A DNA stretch of 64,000 nucleotides from Amycolatopsis aidingensis (GTDB lineage Bacteria; Actinomycetota; Actinomycetes; Mycobacteriales; Pseudonocardiaceae), in contig NZ_CP076538.1 in the NCBI RefSeq assembly GCF_018885265.1, forward strand, positions 7,593,696-7,657,695. Direction: 5' to 3'. The translations under genes and the position numbers were made by a program. Shown here piece by piece: positions 42,713 through 52,125 of this stretch (the stretch's first letter is position 1; every line of letters begins with the position of its first letter). The notes beneath the pieces were generated by a model that worked only from the letters and a program-made list of their open reading frames with translations, was not told where the DNA came from and made no database searches.

Positions 42713-44898
42713 CAGTGCCTCCGAGCACCGCTGGGATCCGGTTCGGCGCATTCGTGCTGACCTTGCTGTTCCTGGCCGGGAGCTGCCTGTTCGCGACGAG
42801 CGCGGGCGGGCAACCGCTGCCCGAGGAGCCGAACCGGCTGCGGATGGACATCGCCGACATGAGCCCGCGGCTGCTCACGGCGAACTCCACCACGCTGACC
42901 GTCCGCGGCAAGCTCACCAACGTCGGCGACCGCCCGATCAGCGATCTCAAGGCCAGGGTGCAGCTGGGCCAGGTGCAGTCCGGTGCGCGGGAGCTGGCCG
43001 AGTCACTGGCCGAGCCACCGCCCGCCGAGCTGTCCATGTCGCGGTTCACCGAGGTGGTGGACGAGCTCGTACCCGGCCAGTCCGCTCCGCTGGCGCTCGA
43101 GGTTCCGGTGAACGGCGCGGCGGACGGGCTGCAGATCGTCCGGCCGGGGGTGTATCCGCTGCTGGTCAACGTGAACGGCACCCCGGAGTACGGCGGGACC
43201 GCCCGGCTCGCCGAGCTGAACATGATGCTGCCGGTGCTCGAGGTGCCTGGCGGTTCGGACGGTTCCGGGCAGTCGGTCCCGGACCAGCCGCGCCGGATCT
43301 CCGTGCTATGGCCGATCGCGGCCACCGAGCCTCGGGTGGTCGCTGCCCCGTTCGGTGGCCCGCTGGTGCTCGCGGACGACGCGCTGGCCGATGCGCTCGC
43401 CCCCGGCGGCAGGCTGGACGGCCTGGTGTCGGCCGCCGAGCAGTCCAGGGACGATCCGCAGGTGTTCGGTTCGCTGTGTTTCGCGGTGGACCCCGACCTG
43501 CTACAGACCGTCGAGGCGATGGCTGGCGGGTACCGGGTCCGCACCCCCCGAGGCACGATCGAGGGCACCGGCGCCGCCGCGGCGAGCCGCTGGCTGGACT
43601 CGCTGCGCGCACTGGTGGACGGGAAGTGCGTGATCCAGCTGCCGTTCGCGGACGCGGACCTGGCCGCGGTCTCGGCGATCCGGGACGGCGCGCCCGGCCT
43701 CACCGCGACCGCGGTGGACAACGCGGACACGCTGACCAGGATCCTCAAGGTCAAGCCGGTGGAGGGGGTGCTGTGGCCGGACGGCAGGCTGGGCGAGGAC
43801 GCGCTCGGCGACCTGAGCCGGACCGGGGTGCGCACGCTGATCGTGGATCCGGCCAGGCTGCCGGACGACACGGCCAACGGCTCCGCCCCCGAGCTGTCCG
43901 GGACCGGGATCCGGGCCCAGCCCTATGACGCATTGCTGGCCCGCGCGCTGAGTGGCTCCGGCGCCGCGAACACGCTGAACCCGGCCGTGGAACCGGATAT
44001 CGCGGCCCAGAACGGGCTCGCCGTGCTCGCTGTCCGGGCCGGCCTTGACCAGCGGGAGACCGACCCGGGGCCGGTGCTGCTCGCGCCACCGCACCAGTGG
44101 ACCGCCTCGGCCGCGGAACTGCGCACCCTGCTGCAGACCCTCGGGGACTTCGCGGGCAGCGGCCGGGTGGAGCCGGTGCAGTTGCAGGAGCTGCTGGCCA
44201 CCCCGGCCGCGGGCAACACCAGGATGGTCCGCCCAGCAAGGGATGTGCCGACCGAACTGTCCGGCGAGGTGCTTGGCCGGATGCGGGAGATCGACGCCAT
44301 CACCGACGACCTCGGCCAGGCGATGTCGGTGGACGCGACCGCGCAGGTGGAACCGGCCCAGGTACTGCAACCGCTGCGCAACGGGCTGCTGCGCGCGGCG
44401 TCCTCGGCCTGGCGCACCACCCAGCAGCGGGACCAGGCGGTGCGGGTGGCCAGGGAACAACTGGAAACCCTGCGTGGCCGGGTGACGGCGGTGACCCCGA
44501 ACCGGCCGATCCAGCTCGCCTCCGGCAGTTCACCGCTGCCGGTGCTGCTGTCCAGCGAGCTGCCGGTCGCGATCACCGTGCAGATCAACCTGAGCAACGC
44601 GGCCGGGCTGCGGCCTGAGGACGTCCCGGACGTGGTGATCGCGGCGAACAGCAAGGTGAACCGGCGGATCCCGGCCGAGGCACAGCGGGCAGGAAAGTTC
44701 AACGTGTACGTGTCGCTGAGCACACCCGGCGGCACCCAGCTGGGGCCGCCCGCCCGGTTCGAGCTGATCTCCAACGAGTACGGCGTGATCACCATCATCG
44801 TGACGGCCACCGCGGGAGCCGCGTTGCTGCTGCTGGCGGGCAGGCGCATCTATCGTCGGGTCCGGGCGGAGAAGCGGGCCGGCACGAGCGGGTCCTGA
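42709..44898 (+). CDS. DUF6049-type membrane-anchored envelope protein
   Basis: 729 residues. An N-terminal hydrophobic segment ([21 protein letters not shown]) and a C-terminal one ([23 protein letters not shown]) with a basic cytoplasmic tail (RRVRAEKR) flank a large extracellular part. Beta-sandwich-like stretches occur near the start ([19 protein letters not shown]) and the end ([16 protein letters not shown]). Corresponds to Rv3909 in gene order, always upstream of murJ; function unknown but probably tied to cell-wall assembly. Confidence 0.82.
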   Translation: MTVPPSTAGIRFGAFVLTLLFLAGSCLFATSAGGQPLPEEPNRLRMDIADMSPRLLTANSTTLTVRGKLTNVGDRPISDLKARVQLGQVQSGARELAESLAEPPPAELSMSRFTEVVDELVPGQSAPLALEVPVNGAADGLQIVRPGVYPLLVNVNGTPEYGGTARLAELNMMLPVLEVPGGSDGSGQSVPDQPRRISVLWPIAATEPRVVAAPFGGPLVLADDALADALAPGGRLDGLVSAAEQSRDDPQVFGSLCFAVDPDLLQTVEAMAGGYRVRTPRGTIEGTGAAAASRWLDSLRALVDGKCVIQLPFADADLAAVSAIRDGAPGLTATAVDNADTLTRILKVKPVEGVLWPDGRLGEDALGDLSRTGVRTLIVDPARLPDDTANGSAPELSGTGIRAQPYDALLARALSGSGAANTLNPAVEPDIAAQNGLAVLAVRAGLDQRETDPGPVLLAPPHQWTASAAELRTLLQTLGDFAGSGRVEPVQLQELLATPAAGNTRMVRPARDVPTELSGEVLGRMREIDAITDDLGQAMSVDATAQVEPAQVLQPLRNGLLRAASSAWRTTQQRDQAVRVAREQLETLRGRVTAVTPNRPIQLASGSSPLPVLLSSELPVAITVQINLSNAAGLRPEDVPDVVIAANSKVNRRIPAEAQRAGKFNVYVSLSTPGGTQLGPPARFELISNEYGVITIIVTATAGAALLLLAGRRIYRRVRAEKRAGTSGS

Positions 44899-44948
44899 GT
44901 TTCCGCCGGAAGCCGATTACGCTGGGTCGACCAGCTCGACAGCCGACG

Positions 44949-47252
44949 ATGGGGCACGCCTTGGACAGAGGATCCGCTTCGCGACCAGAGCGTGAAGCGC
45001 AGCCTTCGCAACCCGAGCGCGGCGATCGCCCCCCGGATGGGGGGCGGCAGCGCCCCGATCGCAGGCAGCAGCAACCGCCACCGCAGGCGCAGCGCCCGGA
45101 TCGCAGGCCACCACCCGCACAGGAGCCGCCGGAACGCCGCCAGCCCGGGCAGGCCCAGCCACCGCGCAGGCAGGCACCGGACCCGCGGGAGAACGGCAGG
45201 CCACAACGCCGGTCCGGGCAGTTGCCCGCTCAGCAGCCGCCCCAGCAGCCTCCCCAACAGCAACCACGGCAACAGCCGCCGCCGCGGCAACCGCAGGGCC
45301 CGCGACCGCCACGGCGCCAGCCCCCACCCGGTCCGCCGCCGCAGGGCCAGCCGCCTCCCGGCAGGCGCCCGCCACCTCCGGTGCGCCCCTGGCAGCAGGG
45401 CCAACAGGGGCAGCAGCCGCAGCAGGGCCGGCCGGCCGAGCCGGACGCCACCCAGTTCATCCGCCCGGAACACGGGGTACCGCCGGGGGCCCGCTGGCCC
45501 AGCGCCGACCCGGACATGATGCGGCCCTACGACGAGTTCGCCACCAGGATGCTGCCGCGCATCCTGGATGCGCCGCGCCCATCGGAGCCGATCGGGGACC
45601 GGTTGCCCGCGGTCGGGCTGGAGCCGGAGCACAAGCCGCGCCCGGAGCCCGCGGAGAGCAAGAAGGCCCCCTCGGTGGTCAAGGCCAGCGGCCGGATGGC
45701 GATCGCCACGCTGACCAGCCGGATCACCGGGTTCGTCTGGAAGGTGCTGCTGGCCGCGGTGGCCGGGCTGAGCGCGGTCTACGACTCGTTCACGGTGGCC
45801 AACACGCTGCCGTTGATCATCAACGAGCTGCTCCTCGGCGGGGTGCTGACCAGTGTGGTGGTGCCGCTGCTGGTGCGCTCGCAGGACGACGAGGACGGTG
45901 GCGAGGCATACACCCAGCGGATGCTGACCATGGCGATCACCATCCTGCTGGCAGGCACGGTGCTGTCCACCCTCGGTGCGCCACTGGTCACCTCGCTGCT
46001 GATCGACGACAGCGGGGAGGCCAACCGGGACCTGGCCACCGCCTTCGCCTACCTGCTGCTGCCCGGCCTGCTGTTCTACGGGTTGTTCGCGGTGCTGTCA
46101 GCGGTGCTGAACGCAAAGCAGATCTTCGGGCCTGCGCAGTGGGCTCCGGTGATCAACAACCTGGTGATCATCCTGACCATCGGGCTGTACGCGCTGGTGC
46201 CGGGTGATCCGACGCTGAACCCGCTGGCGATGAGCGACCCGAAGCTGCTGGTGCTCGGCATCGGGGTGTTCACCGCGATGACCGTGCAGGCACTGTTCCT
46301 GGTGCCGGCGCTGCGCCGGTCCGGGTTCCGGTTCAAATGGCGCTGGGGCCTGGACGAGCGGCTGCGCGAGTTCGGCGGGCTGGCCGCGTGGATCTTCGGC
46401 TACGTTGCGGTGAGCCAGATCGGCGTCATCATCAACACCCGGGTGCTGACCAGCGGCGACGAGGGCGGGGTCTCCACCTACTCGAACGCCTGGCTGCTGT
46501 TCCAGCTGCCCTACGGGGTGATCGGGGTCTCCCTGCTCACCGCGATCATGCCGCGGATGAGCCGGGCGGCCGCGGACGGGGACAACCGGCGGCTGATCGG
46601 CGACCTCTCCTATGCCTCCCGGCTCAGCACCCTCACCCTGCTGCCGATCTCGGCGGTGATGGTGGTGGCGGGCACCTCGATCGGGATCGCCCTGTTCAGC
46701 TTCGGCAAGGGCACGCTGGAGGACTCCGAGCGGCTGGGTCAGGCACTGGCGGTGTCCGCCTTCGGGCTGTTGCCGTACGCGCTGGTGATGCTGCAGATGC
46801 GGGTCTTCTATGCGATGAAGGACTCGCGCACCCCGACCCTGATCATGGCCGTGATGACCGCGGTGAAGATCCCGCTGCTGTACCTGGCGGGGGGCATCCT
46901 CAGCCCGGCCAACGTGGTGCTCGGCGTGATGATGGTGAACTCGCTGGTCTTCGTGGTCGGCGCGATCATGGGGCAGGTCTGGCTGTGGGTGCAGCTGGGG
47001 AACCTGCGCAGCAAGCGGGTGCTGGGGGTGATCCTGTTCACCGTGGTGGCCTGCGGGCTGGGCGTGCTGGCGGCCTGGCTGGTCGGGCTGCTGGTGCCGG
47101 ACGCGCTGGGGGTCACCCTGCAGGCCTGGATCAAACTGATCCTGCAGGGCGCGGTCGGCCTGGGGGTCGCCTTCGGCGTGCTGATCGCGTTGAAGATCGA
47201 CGAGCTGAACCCGATCACCAGGAGAGTCACCCGGATGGTGAAGCGGGCATAG
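44949..47252 (+). CDS. murJ: Lipid II flippase MurJ (MviN) with long Gln/Pro-rich N-terminus
   Basis: 767 residues. The first about 235 residues are a low-complexity Gln/Pro/Arg-rich cytoplasmic head. The MviN domain (about 240-765) has some 14 membrane segments, with SRITGFVWKVLLAAV, NLVIILTIGLYALVP, ISQ-type SQIGVIINTRV and QLPYGVIGVSLLTAIMPRMS. It translocates the lipid-linked peptidoglycan precursor across the membrane. In Mycobacterium MviN continues into a pseudokinase; here that part is a separate gene 73 bases further. ATG 44949 has a poor ribosome site; TTG 44961 with GGGG upstream is an alternative. Confidence 0.93.
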   Translation: MGHALDRGSASRPEREAQPSQPERGDRPPDGGRQRPDRRQQQPPPQAQRPDRRPPPAQEPPERRQPGQAQPPRRQAPDPRENGRPQRRSGQLPAQQPPQQPPQQQPRQQPPPRQPQGPRPPRRQPPPGPPPQGQPPPGRRPPPPVRPWQQGQQGQQPQQGRPAEPDATQFIRPEHGVPPGARWPSADPDMMRPYDEFATRMLPRILDAPRPSEPIGDRLPAVGLEPEHKPRPEPAESKKAPSVVKASGRMAIATLTSRITGFVWKVLLAAVAGLSAVYDSFTVANTLPLIINELLLGGVLTSVVVPLLVRSQDDEDGGEAYTQRMLTMAITILLAGTVLSTLGAPLVTSLLIDDSGEANRDLATAFAYLLLPGLLFYGLFAVLSAVLNAKQIFGPAQWAPVINNLVIILTIGLYALVPGDPTLNPLAMSDPKLLVLGIGVFTAMTVQALFLVPALRRSGFRFKWRWGLDERLREFGGLAAWIFGYVAVSQIGVIINTRVLTSGDEGGVSTYSNAWLLFQLPYGVIGVSLLTAIMPRMSRAAADGDNRRLIGDLSYASRLSTLTLLPISAVMVVAGTSIGIALFSFGKGTLEDSERLGQALAVSAFGLLPYALVMLQMRVFYAMKDSRTPTLIMAVMTAVKIPLLYLAGGILSPANVVLGVMMVNSLVFVVGAIMGQVWLWVQLGNLRSKRVLGVILFTVVACGLGVLAAWLVGLLVPDALGVTLQAWIKLILQGAVGLGVAFGVLIALKIDELNPITRRVTRMVKRA

Positions 47253-47325
47253 GGATAGGGGTCGCTGCCACCCGGGTACCCGGATCGTTCACGTACCCTC
47301 GGTTGGAGATAAGCGGGAGAGTGCG

Positions 47326-48909
47326 GTGAACACGAGACGGAGCGAGCAAGGGGACGGGACCCGGGTGAACATTCGCACCAGGGGCGGCTCGCTGGCGCCC
47401 GGGGGAGTCGTCGGCGACGGCCGGTATCGGCTGCTCGCCCAGTTCGGCATCGACGAGCGCGCCGGCGCGCACCTGTGGCGGGCGCGGGACGGGCAGCTGC
47501 GCCGGGATGTCGCGCTGACCATGCTGGTCGGCGACCCGGCCGATGGCGAGGCCGCCAGGGCTGCGCGGCGCACCCTGGACCGCGCGGCACACGCGGCGAA
47601 GTTCAGCCATGGCGGGGTGGCCAGGGTGCTGGACGTGCTGAGTCTCGGCAACGGCATCACCTCCAGCGAGGGGCTGCTTGGCATCGTGGTTGCCGAGTGG
47701 ACCAAGGGCAGCGACCTGTCCGACCTGGTCACCGAGCGGCCGGTGGCGCCTGCCACGGCGGCGCGGATGGTGCAGGCCCTGGCCGAGGCGGTGGACAGCG
47801 CGCATCACTCCGGCCTGGTGCTCGGCCTGGACCATCCGCAGCGGCTGCGGCTGACCCCGGACGGCAGGCTGCGGCTGGCCTTCCCCGGCCCGCTACCGGA
47901 CGCGACCCTGCGCGATGACGTCAAGGCCCTTGGCGCGGTGCTGTACCTGCTGCTCACCGGCAGGTGGGCGTTGCCGGGCGGGCCGCCGGCCATCCCGGCC
48001 GCACCGTACTCCCCGAACGGCAGACTGGTGCCTGCCAGGTCCCTGCAGCCGACAGTGCCCGCGGCGTTGTCCGCGCTGGCCGGGCGCACGATCGAGGACG
48101 GTGGGCAGGGGGCCATCCGCACCAGCTCGGCGATCCTGCGGGTGCTGGAGCAGGCCGCGGAGGAAGAGGAACGCACCCAGCTGATCAAGCAGGTCGGCGA
48201 TGAGAGCGTCGACGAGGACGGCGGGGTGTGGACCACGAAGAAGCCGGTGAAGGACGCCGCGCGGCGGCGCAAGCTGGCGCTCGGGGTGACCGTGCTCGCG
48301 GTCGCCGCGGTGGGCATCCTGGCCTGGCTGGGCATGATGGCGATCGACTTCTTCCAGGACGACCCGGCCTCCGGGCCGCCGGTGAACGTGGCCGATGAGC
48401 CGACCACCCAGCAGGCCGACCCGGATCAGGGCCGGCAGCCACCGGAATCGCAACCGCCCGCGCTCGGCGAACCGGTTCAACCCGCCTCGGTGCAGGTGTA
48501 CAACCCGGAGGGCACCGGGGATCACGTGGCGCAGGCGAAGAACGCCATCGACGGCGATCCGGCCACGATCTGGCGTACCGACCAGTACCAGCAGCAGCTG
48601 CCCGCGCTGAAGTCCGGGGTCGGCCTGATCGTGGAGTTCGACGATCCGATCAACCTGAAGCAGCTGAAGATCGCCGCGGACAGCCCTGGCACGGCGGTCG
48701 AGGTGCGGGTGGCCGAGGAGTCCGACCCTTCGCTGGAGGCGACCAGGGTCGTGGCCAGCACCGAGCTGACCGAGGTGCAGACCGAGATCGACCTGCCGAA
48801 ACCGGAGCAGGCGGAGTACGTGATCGTCTGGATCACCAAACTGTCCGAGGACGGCGCGGACCATGTCTCGGAGATCGGCGAGCTGACGTTCGTGCCTACG
48901 CAACCGTGA
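47326..48909 (+). CDS. Membrane pseudokinase with extracellular discoidin-like domain
   Basis: 527 residues from GTG 47326 (GGGAGA upstream). Residues about 30-270 have a protein-kinase-like fold (GDGRYRLLAQFG, DVKALGAVLYLLLTGRWALPGG), but the HRD and DFG motifs are absent (LVLGLDHPQRLRL in their place), so it is a pseudokinase. One membrane segment (about 317-337, LGVTVLAVAAVGILAWLGM) leads to an extracellular F5/8-type-C-like domain (about 390-520, AQAKNAIDGDPATIWRT). In Mycobacterium the same module is fused to MviN and recruits FhaA when phosphorylated (known). Follows murJ by 73 bases. Confidence 0.87.
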   Translation: MNTRRSEQGDGTRVNIRTRGGSLAPGGVVGDGRYRLLAQFGIDERAGAHLWRARDGQLRRDVALTMLVGDPADGEAARAARRTLDRAAHAAKFSHGGVARVLDVLSLGNGITSSEGLLGIVVAEWTKGSDLSDLVTERPVAPATAARMVQALAEAVDSAHHSGLVLGLDHPQRLRLTPDGRLRLAFPGPLPDATLRDDVKALGAVLYLLLTGRWALPGGPPAIPAAPYSPNGRLVPARSLQPTVPAALSALAGRTIEDGGQGAIRTSSAILRVLEQAAEEEERTQLIKQVGDESVDEDGGVWTTKKPVKDAARRRKLALGVTVLAVAAVGILAWLGMMAIDFFQDDPASGPPVNVADEPTTQQADPDQGRQPPESQPPALGEPVQPASVQVYNPEGTGDHVAQAKNAIDGDPATIWRTDQYQQQLPALKSGVGLIVEFDDPINLKQLKIAADSPGTAVEVRVAEESDPSLEATRVVASTELTEVQTEIDLPKPEQAEYVIVWITKLSEDGADHVSEIGELTFVPTQP

Positions 48910-48936
48910 TCTCCGGCGGTTAGTAGGCTCTGCCGG

Positions 48937-49596
48937 GTGACCGCAGCCGCACCATCGGACGCCGATCTCATCGCGGCACATGCCGCCGGGGACCCGCACG
49001 CGTTCACCGAACTGGTCCGCCGACATCGTGACCGCATGTGGGCCGTAGCCTTACGCACCGTGCGCGATCCGGAAGAAGCCGCCGACGCGCTGCAGGACGC
49101 CTTCATCTCGGCGTTCCGCGCGGCGAGCAAGTTCCGCGCCGAGTCCCAGGTCACCACCTGGTTGCACCGCATCGTGGTGAACGCCTGCCTGGACCGGGTA
49201 CGCAGGCGGCAGGCGCGGCCCACCGTGCCGCTGCCGGAGACCGGGCAGCACGAGCCCGCAGTGCCGCGGGACGCGCTGGCCGAGCGGGAGACCACGCTGG
49301 TGGTCCGCAGGGCGCTGGACGAGCTGCCGGAGGACCAGCGTGGCCCGATCGTGCTGGTGGATGTCGAGGGATATTCGGTCGCGGAGACGGCGAGCATGCT
49401 CGGCATCGCCGAAGGCACGGTGAAGAGCCGGTGTGCCCGGGGTCGCGCCAAGCTCGCCAAGGTTCTCGGGCATTTGCGGAACCCGGACACCGAAGAGGCC
49501 GTCCCAACTCACGAAAGCAAACGCCAGGAGCCATCGGGGCGTACGACGCAGGCCGCGCCGCACGCGGGCGGGCAACGTGACGGGGAGGGACGATGA
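48937..49596 (+). CDS. sigM: RNA polymerase ECF sigma factor SigM
   Basis: 219 residues. Region 2 (about 22-90: LVRRHRDRMWAVALRTVRDP, DALQDAFISAFRAASKFR) and region 4 (about 120-175: LPEDQRGPIVLVDVEGYSVA, GIAEGTVKSRCARGRAKLAK). Order and size match mycobacterial sigM between mviN and its anti-sigma gene. TAGGCT (48924-48929) ends seven bases before GTG 48937, so the transcript may be leaderless. Stop overlaps the anti-sigma gene start by four bases, as expected for a coupled sigma/anti-sigma pair. Confidence 0.92.
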   Translation: MTAAAPSDADLIAAHAAGDPHAFTELVRRHRDRMWAVALRTVRDPEEAADALQDAFISAFRAASKFRAESQVTTWLHRIVVNACLDRVRRRQARPTVPLPETGQHEPAVPRDALAERETTLVVRRALDELPEDQRGPIVLVDVEGYSVAETASMLGIAEGTVKSRCARGRAKLAKVLGHLRNPDTEEAVPTHESKRQEPSGRTTQAAPHAGGQRDGEGR

Positions 49597-50381
49597 CAGA
49601 CGAGCAGCGGGGGACCGGCGAAGCCGTCGGTCCGCCTTGGTCTGTCGATGTACTCGCTGACCTCCACGCCGGAGTGCTGGAAGAGGAGCAGGCCGCGCGG
49701 TTGTGGCCGCAGGTCGATGCCGATCCCGAGGCACGGGCGATCATCGAGGCGCTGGAAGCGACCACCGCCGACCTTTCGGAGCTGACCACCGCGCCTGCCG
49801 GACCGATGCCGGCCGCGGTGGCGGCGCGGATCGACGCCGCACTGGCCGAGGAGGTCCGGCAGCGCGGCGGCACCGGCACCGACTCCGGTCCGGGTGCCGA
49901 AGCCGGGGTGGCCCCGGTGGTGAGCATCAACGCCGCACGCAGGCGTCGCAACCGCATGCTCGGCTGGGGCGGCGGGGTGCTGACGGCGGCCGCGGCCGCG
50001 GTGGCCGCGCTGGCCATTGTGCTGCCGGGGGACAACCAGACCCCGGGCAGCCCGGACACCGGGGGCGATCCAGGGCAGCCGCCGGTCGCACTGCAGCGGG
50101 ACGCGCTGGGCGCGGCGATCGGTGAGGTGAACGGGGTCCGCGACTTCGGTGCGTTCGGCACCGAGCAGAAACTGGACGCCTGCCTCGCGGCCAACGGGAT
50201 CGACCCGGACCGCAAGGCGGAAGGCGTCCGGCCGGCGACCATCGACGGCAGGGAAGCCGTGATCGTGCTGTACACCACCGGTGAGCTGGCCCAGTTCCGG
50301 CTGGTGGCGGTGCCGCCGACCTGCGGGCCGGAGAATCCGGAGCTGCTGGTCGACGAGATCATCGGCGGCACTGGCGGCTGA
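49593..50381 (+). CDS. Anti-sigma-M factor, membrane-anchored
   Basis: 262 residues. Cytoplasmic N-terminal part (about 1-115) with a short helical anti-sigma region (DVLADLHAGVLEEEQAARL), one membrane segment (about 121-142, GWGGGVLTAAAAAVAALAIVLP) and an extracellular domain ending in a two-Cys segment (DACLAANG and PPTCGPE). It corresponds to Rv3912 and should hold SigM at the membrane. Overlaps sigM by ATGA. Confidence 0.87.
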   Translation: MTDEQRGTGEAVGPPWSVDVLADLHAGVLEEEQAARLWPQVDADPEARAIIEALEATTADLSELTTAPAGPMPAAVAARIDAALAEEVRQRGGTGTDSGPGAEAGVAPVVSINAARRRRNRMLGWGGGVLTAAAAAVAALAIVLPGDNQTPGSPDTGGDPGQPPVALQRDALGAAIGEVNGVRDFGAFGTEQKLDACLAANGIDPDRKAEGVRPATIDGREAVIVLYTTGELAQFRLVAVPPTCGPENPELLVDEIIGGTGG

Positions 50382-50409
50382 GTGGCCCGCGAGCGGCCCA
50401 CGTCACCTC

Positions 50410-50436
50410 GGGAACATGCGCACCTACGATCGTGTT
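50410..50436 (+). promoter_or_regulatory. SigR/SigH-type promoter upstream of trxB
   Basis: GGGAAC (50410-50415), an 18-base spacer and GTT (50434-50436) fit the oxidative-stress ECF promoter of actinomycetes (GGAAY-N16-20-GTT; SigR in Streptomyces, SigH in Mycobacterium). It ends 38 bases before the trxB start. A TACGAT hexamer inside the spacer could serve a housekeeping promoter. Control of trxBA by SigR/SigH is established in relatives. Confidence 0.7.
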
Positions 50437-50474
50437 GAGCCTGACGTGCAGGTCGAGACGAGCGGAGGTCACGG

Positions 50475-51473
50475 GTGGCACAGGACGTACGGAACCTGAT
50501 CATCGTGGGATCGGGTCCCGCGGGATACACCGCGGCCGTGTACGCGGCGCGCGCCCAGCTGGATCCCCTGGTGTTCGAGGGGTCGCAGTTCGGCGGGGCG
50601 CTGATGACCACGACCGAGGTGGAGAACTACCCGGGCTTCCGGGAGGGTATCCAGGGGCCCGAGCTGATGGAGCAGATGCGTGCGCAGGCCGAGCACTTCG
50701 GGGCCGAGCTGCGCGCCGAGGATGTCGAGGAGCTCGACCTCACCGGCGACGTCAAGTACGTGACGGTGAACGGCACCCGGTACGCCGCCCGCGCGGTGGT
50801 GCTGGCGATGGGCGCGGCGGCAAGGTACCTGTACGTGCCAGGGGAGCAGGAGCTGCTCGGTCGCGGGGTGTCCTCCTGCGCCACCTGCGACGGGTTCTTC
50901 TTCCGGGACAAGGACATCGCGATCGTCGGCGGCGGCGACTCGGCGATGGAGGAGGCCACGTTCCTCACCAAGTTCGCGCGCACGGTGACGGTGGTGCACC
51001 GGCGCGAGGAGTTCCGCGCCTCGAAGATCATGCTGGCGCGGGCGCGGGCGAACGAGAAGATCCGGTGGCAGCTGAACTCGCAGGTCACCGAGGTGCTCGG
51101 GGACGGGAGCGTGTCCGGGCTGAAGCTGCGCGACACGGTCACCGGGGAGGAGTCGGAGCTGGCGGTTTCCGGGTTCTTCGTGGCCATCGGGCACGATCCG
51201 CGCAGCGAGCTGGTGCGCGGCCAGGTAGACCTGGACGAGGAGGGGTACGTGCTGGCCAAGGGGCGCAGCTCGTACACCAACCTGGACGGGGTGTTCGCCG
51301 CGGGTGACCTGGTGGACCGCACCTACCGGCAGGCGATCACCGCGGCGGGGTCCGGTTGCACGGCGGCCATCGACGCCGAGCGGTGGCTGGCCGAGCACGA
51401 GGTCGCCGAGGAGGCCCAGGAAGCACCCGAACTGGTCGGCGGCGGTTACGCCGCATCGGCGCCGGTGAACTGA
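50475..51473 (+). CDS. trxB: Thioredoxin-disulfide reductase
   Basis: 332-residue NADPH-dependent flavoenzyme that reduces thioredoxin. FAD motif [14 protein letters not shown] near the N-terminus, redox-active [17 protein letters not shown] motif [10 protein letters not shown], and the C-terminal FAD site [19 protein letters not shown] 50475 has GGAGG seven bases before it. trxA follows after 39 bases. Confidence 0.96.
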   Translation: MAQDVRNLIIVGSGPAGYTAAVYAARAQLDPLVFEGSQFGGALMTTTEVENYPGFREGIQGPELMEQMRAQAEHFGAELRAEDVEELDLTGDVKYVTVNGTRYAARAVVLAMGAAARYLYVPGEQELLGRGVSSCATCDGFFFRDKDIAIVGGGDSAMEEATFLTKFARTVTVVHRREEFRASKIMLARARANEKIRWQLNSQVTEVLGDGSVSGLKLRDTVTGEESELAVSGFFVAIGHDPRSELVRGQVDLDEEGYVLAKGRSSYTNLDGVFAAGDLVDRTYRQAITAAGSGCTAAIDAERWLAEHEVAEEAQEAPELVGGGYAASAPVN

Positions 51474-51512
51474 TCACGCCGGCCGCGGCCGGTAACCCAT
51501 TAAGGAGAGAAC

Positions 51513-51839
51513 ATGAGCGACACCGTTGCGGTGACCGACTCGACCTTCGTCGATGACGTGCTGTCCAGCGACAAGCCAGTGCTGGTCGACTTCTGGGCCA
51601 CCTGGTGCGGCCCGTGCAAGATGGTCGCGCCGGTGCTGGAGGAGATCGCCAGCGACCACAAGGACAAGCTGAAGATCGCCAAGCTGGACGTGGACCAGAA
51701 CCCGCAGACCGCCAGGGACTACCAGGTCATGTCGATTCCGACGTTGATCCTGTTCCAGGGCGGCAAGCAAGTGAAGCAGATCGTCGGCGCGAAGCCGAAG
51801 GCGGCCCTGCTCTCGGAGCTGTCCGAGGTCATCGGCTGA
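51513..51839 (+). CDS. trxA: Thioredoxin
   Basis: 108-residue thioredoxin with the active site WCGPC in WATWCGPCKMVAPV and the cis-Pro segment SIPTLILFQGG. Reduces protein disulfides with electrons from TrxB. GGAG precedes ATG 51513 with a good gap. A strong terminator follows. Confidence 0.97.
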   Translation: MSDTVAVTDSTFVDDVLSSDKPVLVDFWATWCGPCKMVAPVLEEIASDHKDKLKIAKLDVDQNPQTARDYQVMSIPTLILFQGGKQVKQIVGAKPKAALLSELSEVIG

Positions 51840-51871
51840 GCCTGGCCTGCTGTCCTATGTCACAGTGAGGC

Positions 51872-51924
51872 AACGACAACCCGGGGCCCGCGCGTCCATC
51901 GGACGTGCGCCCGGGTTTTTCGTT
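51872..51924 (+). terminator. Intrinsic terminator of trxBA
   Basis: A long GC-rich stem: AACCCGGG and GCGCGTCC on the left pair with GGACGTGCGC and CCCGGGTT on the right, around a short ATC loop, and the right side runs into TTTTT. Lies 33 bases past the trxA stop. Confidence 0.85.
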
Positions 51925-52125
51925 GTGGATCTGTTGTCGCCCGATGCGACGCTTCGGTTACTCCAGGTGCGTGAACTACGCGGGCGTGACGTGCGGTGAC
52001 GCACCGACCGGCCCTGCGCGCTTACCGAGAGTTCGCAGGGCACAATAGAGACCCCCGGGTTGGTTCCGGAGGAAGCTGACAAGCATCGAGTGCACCAGCG
52101 GTGCCCAAGGAAGAGCGAGGAGTGC

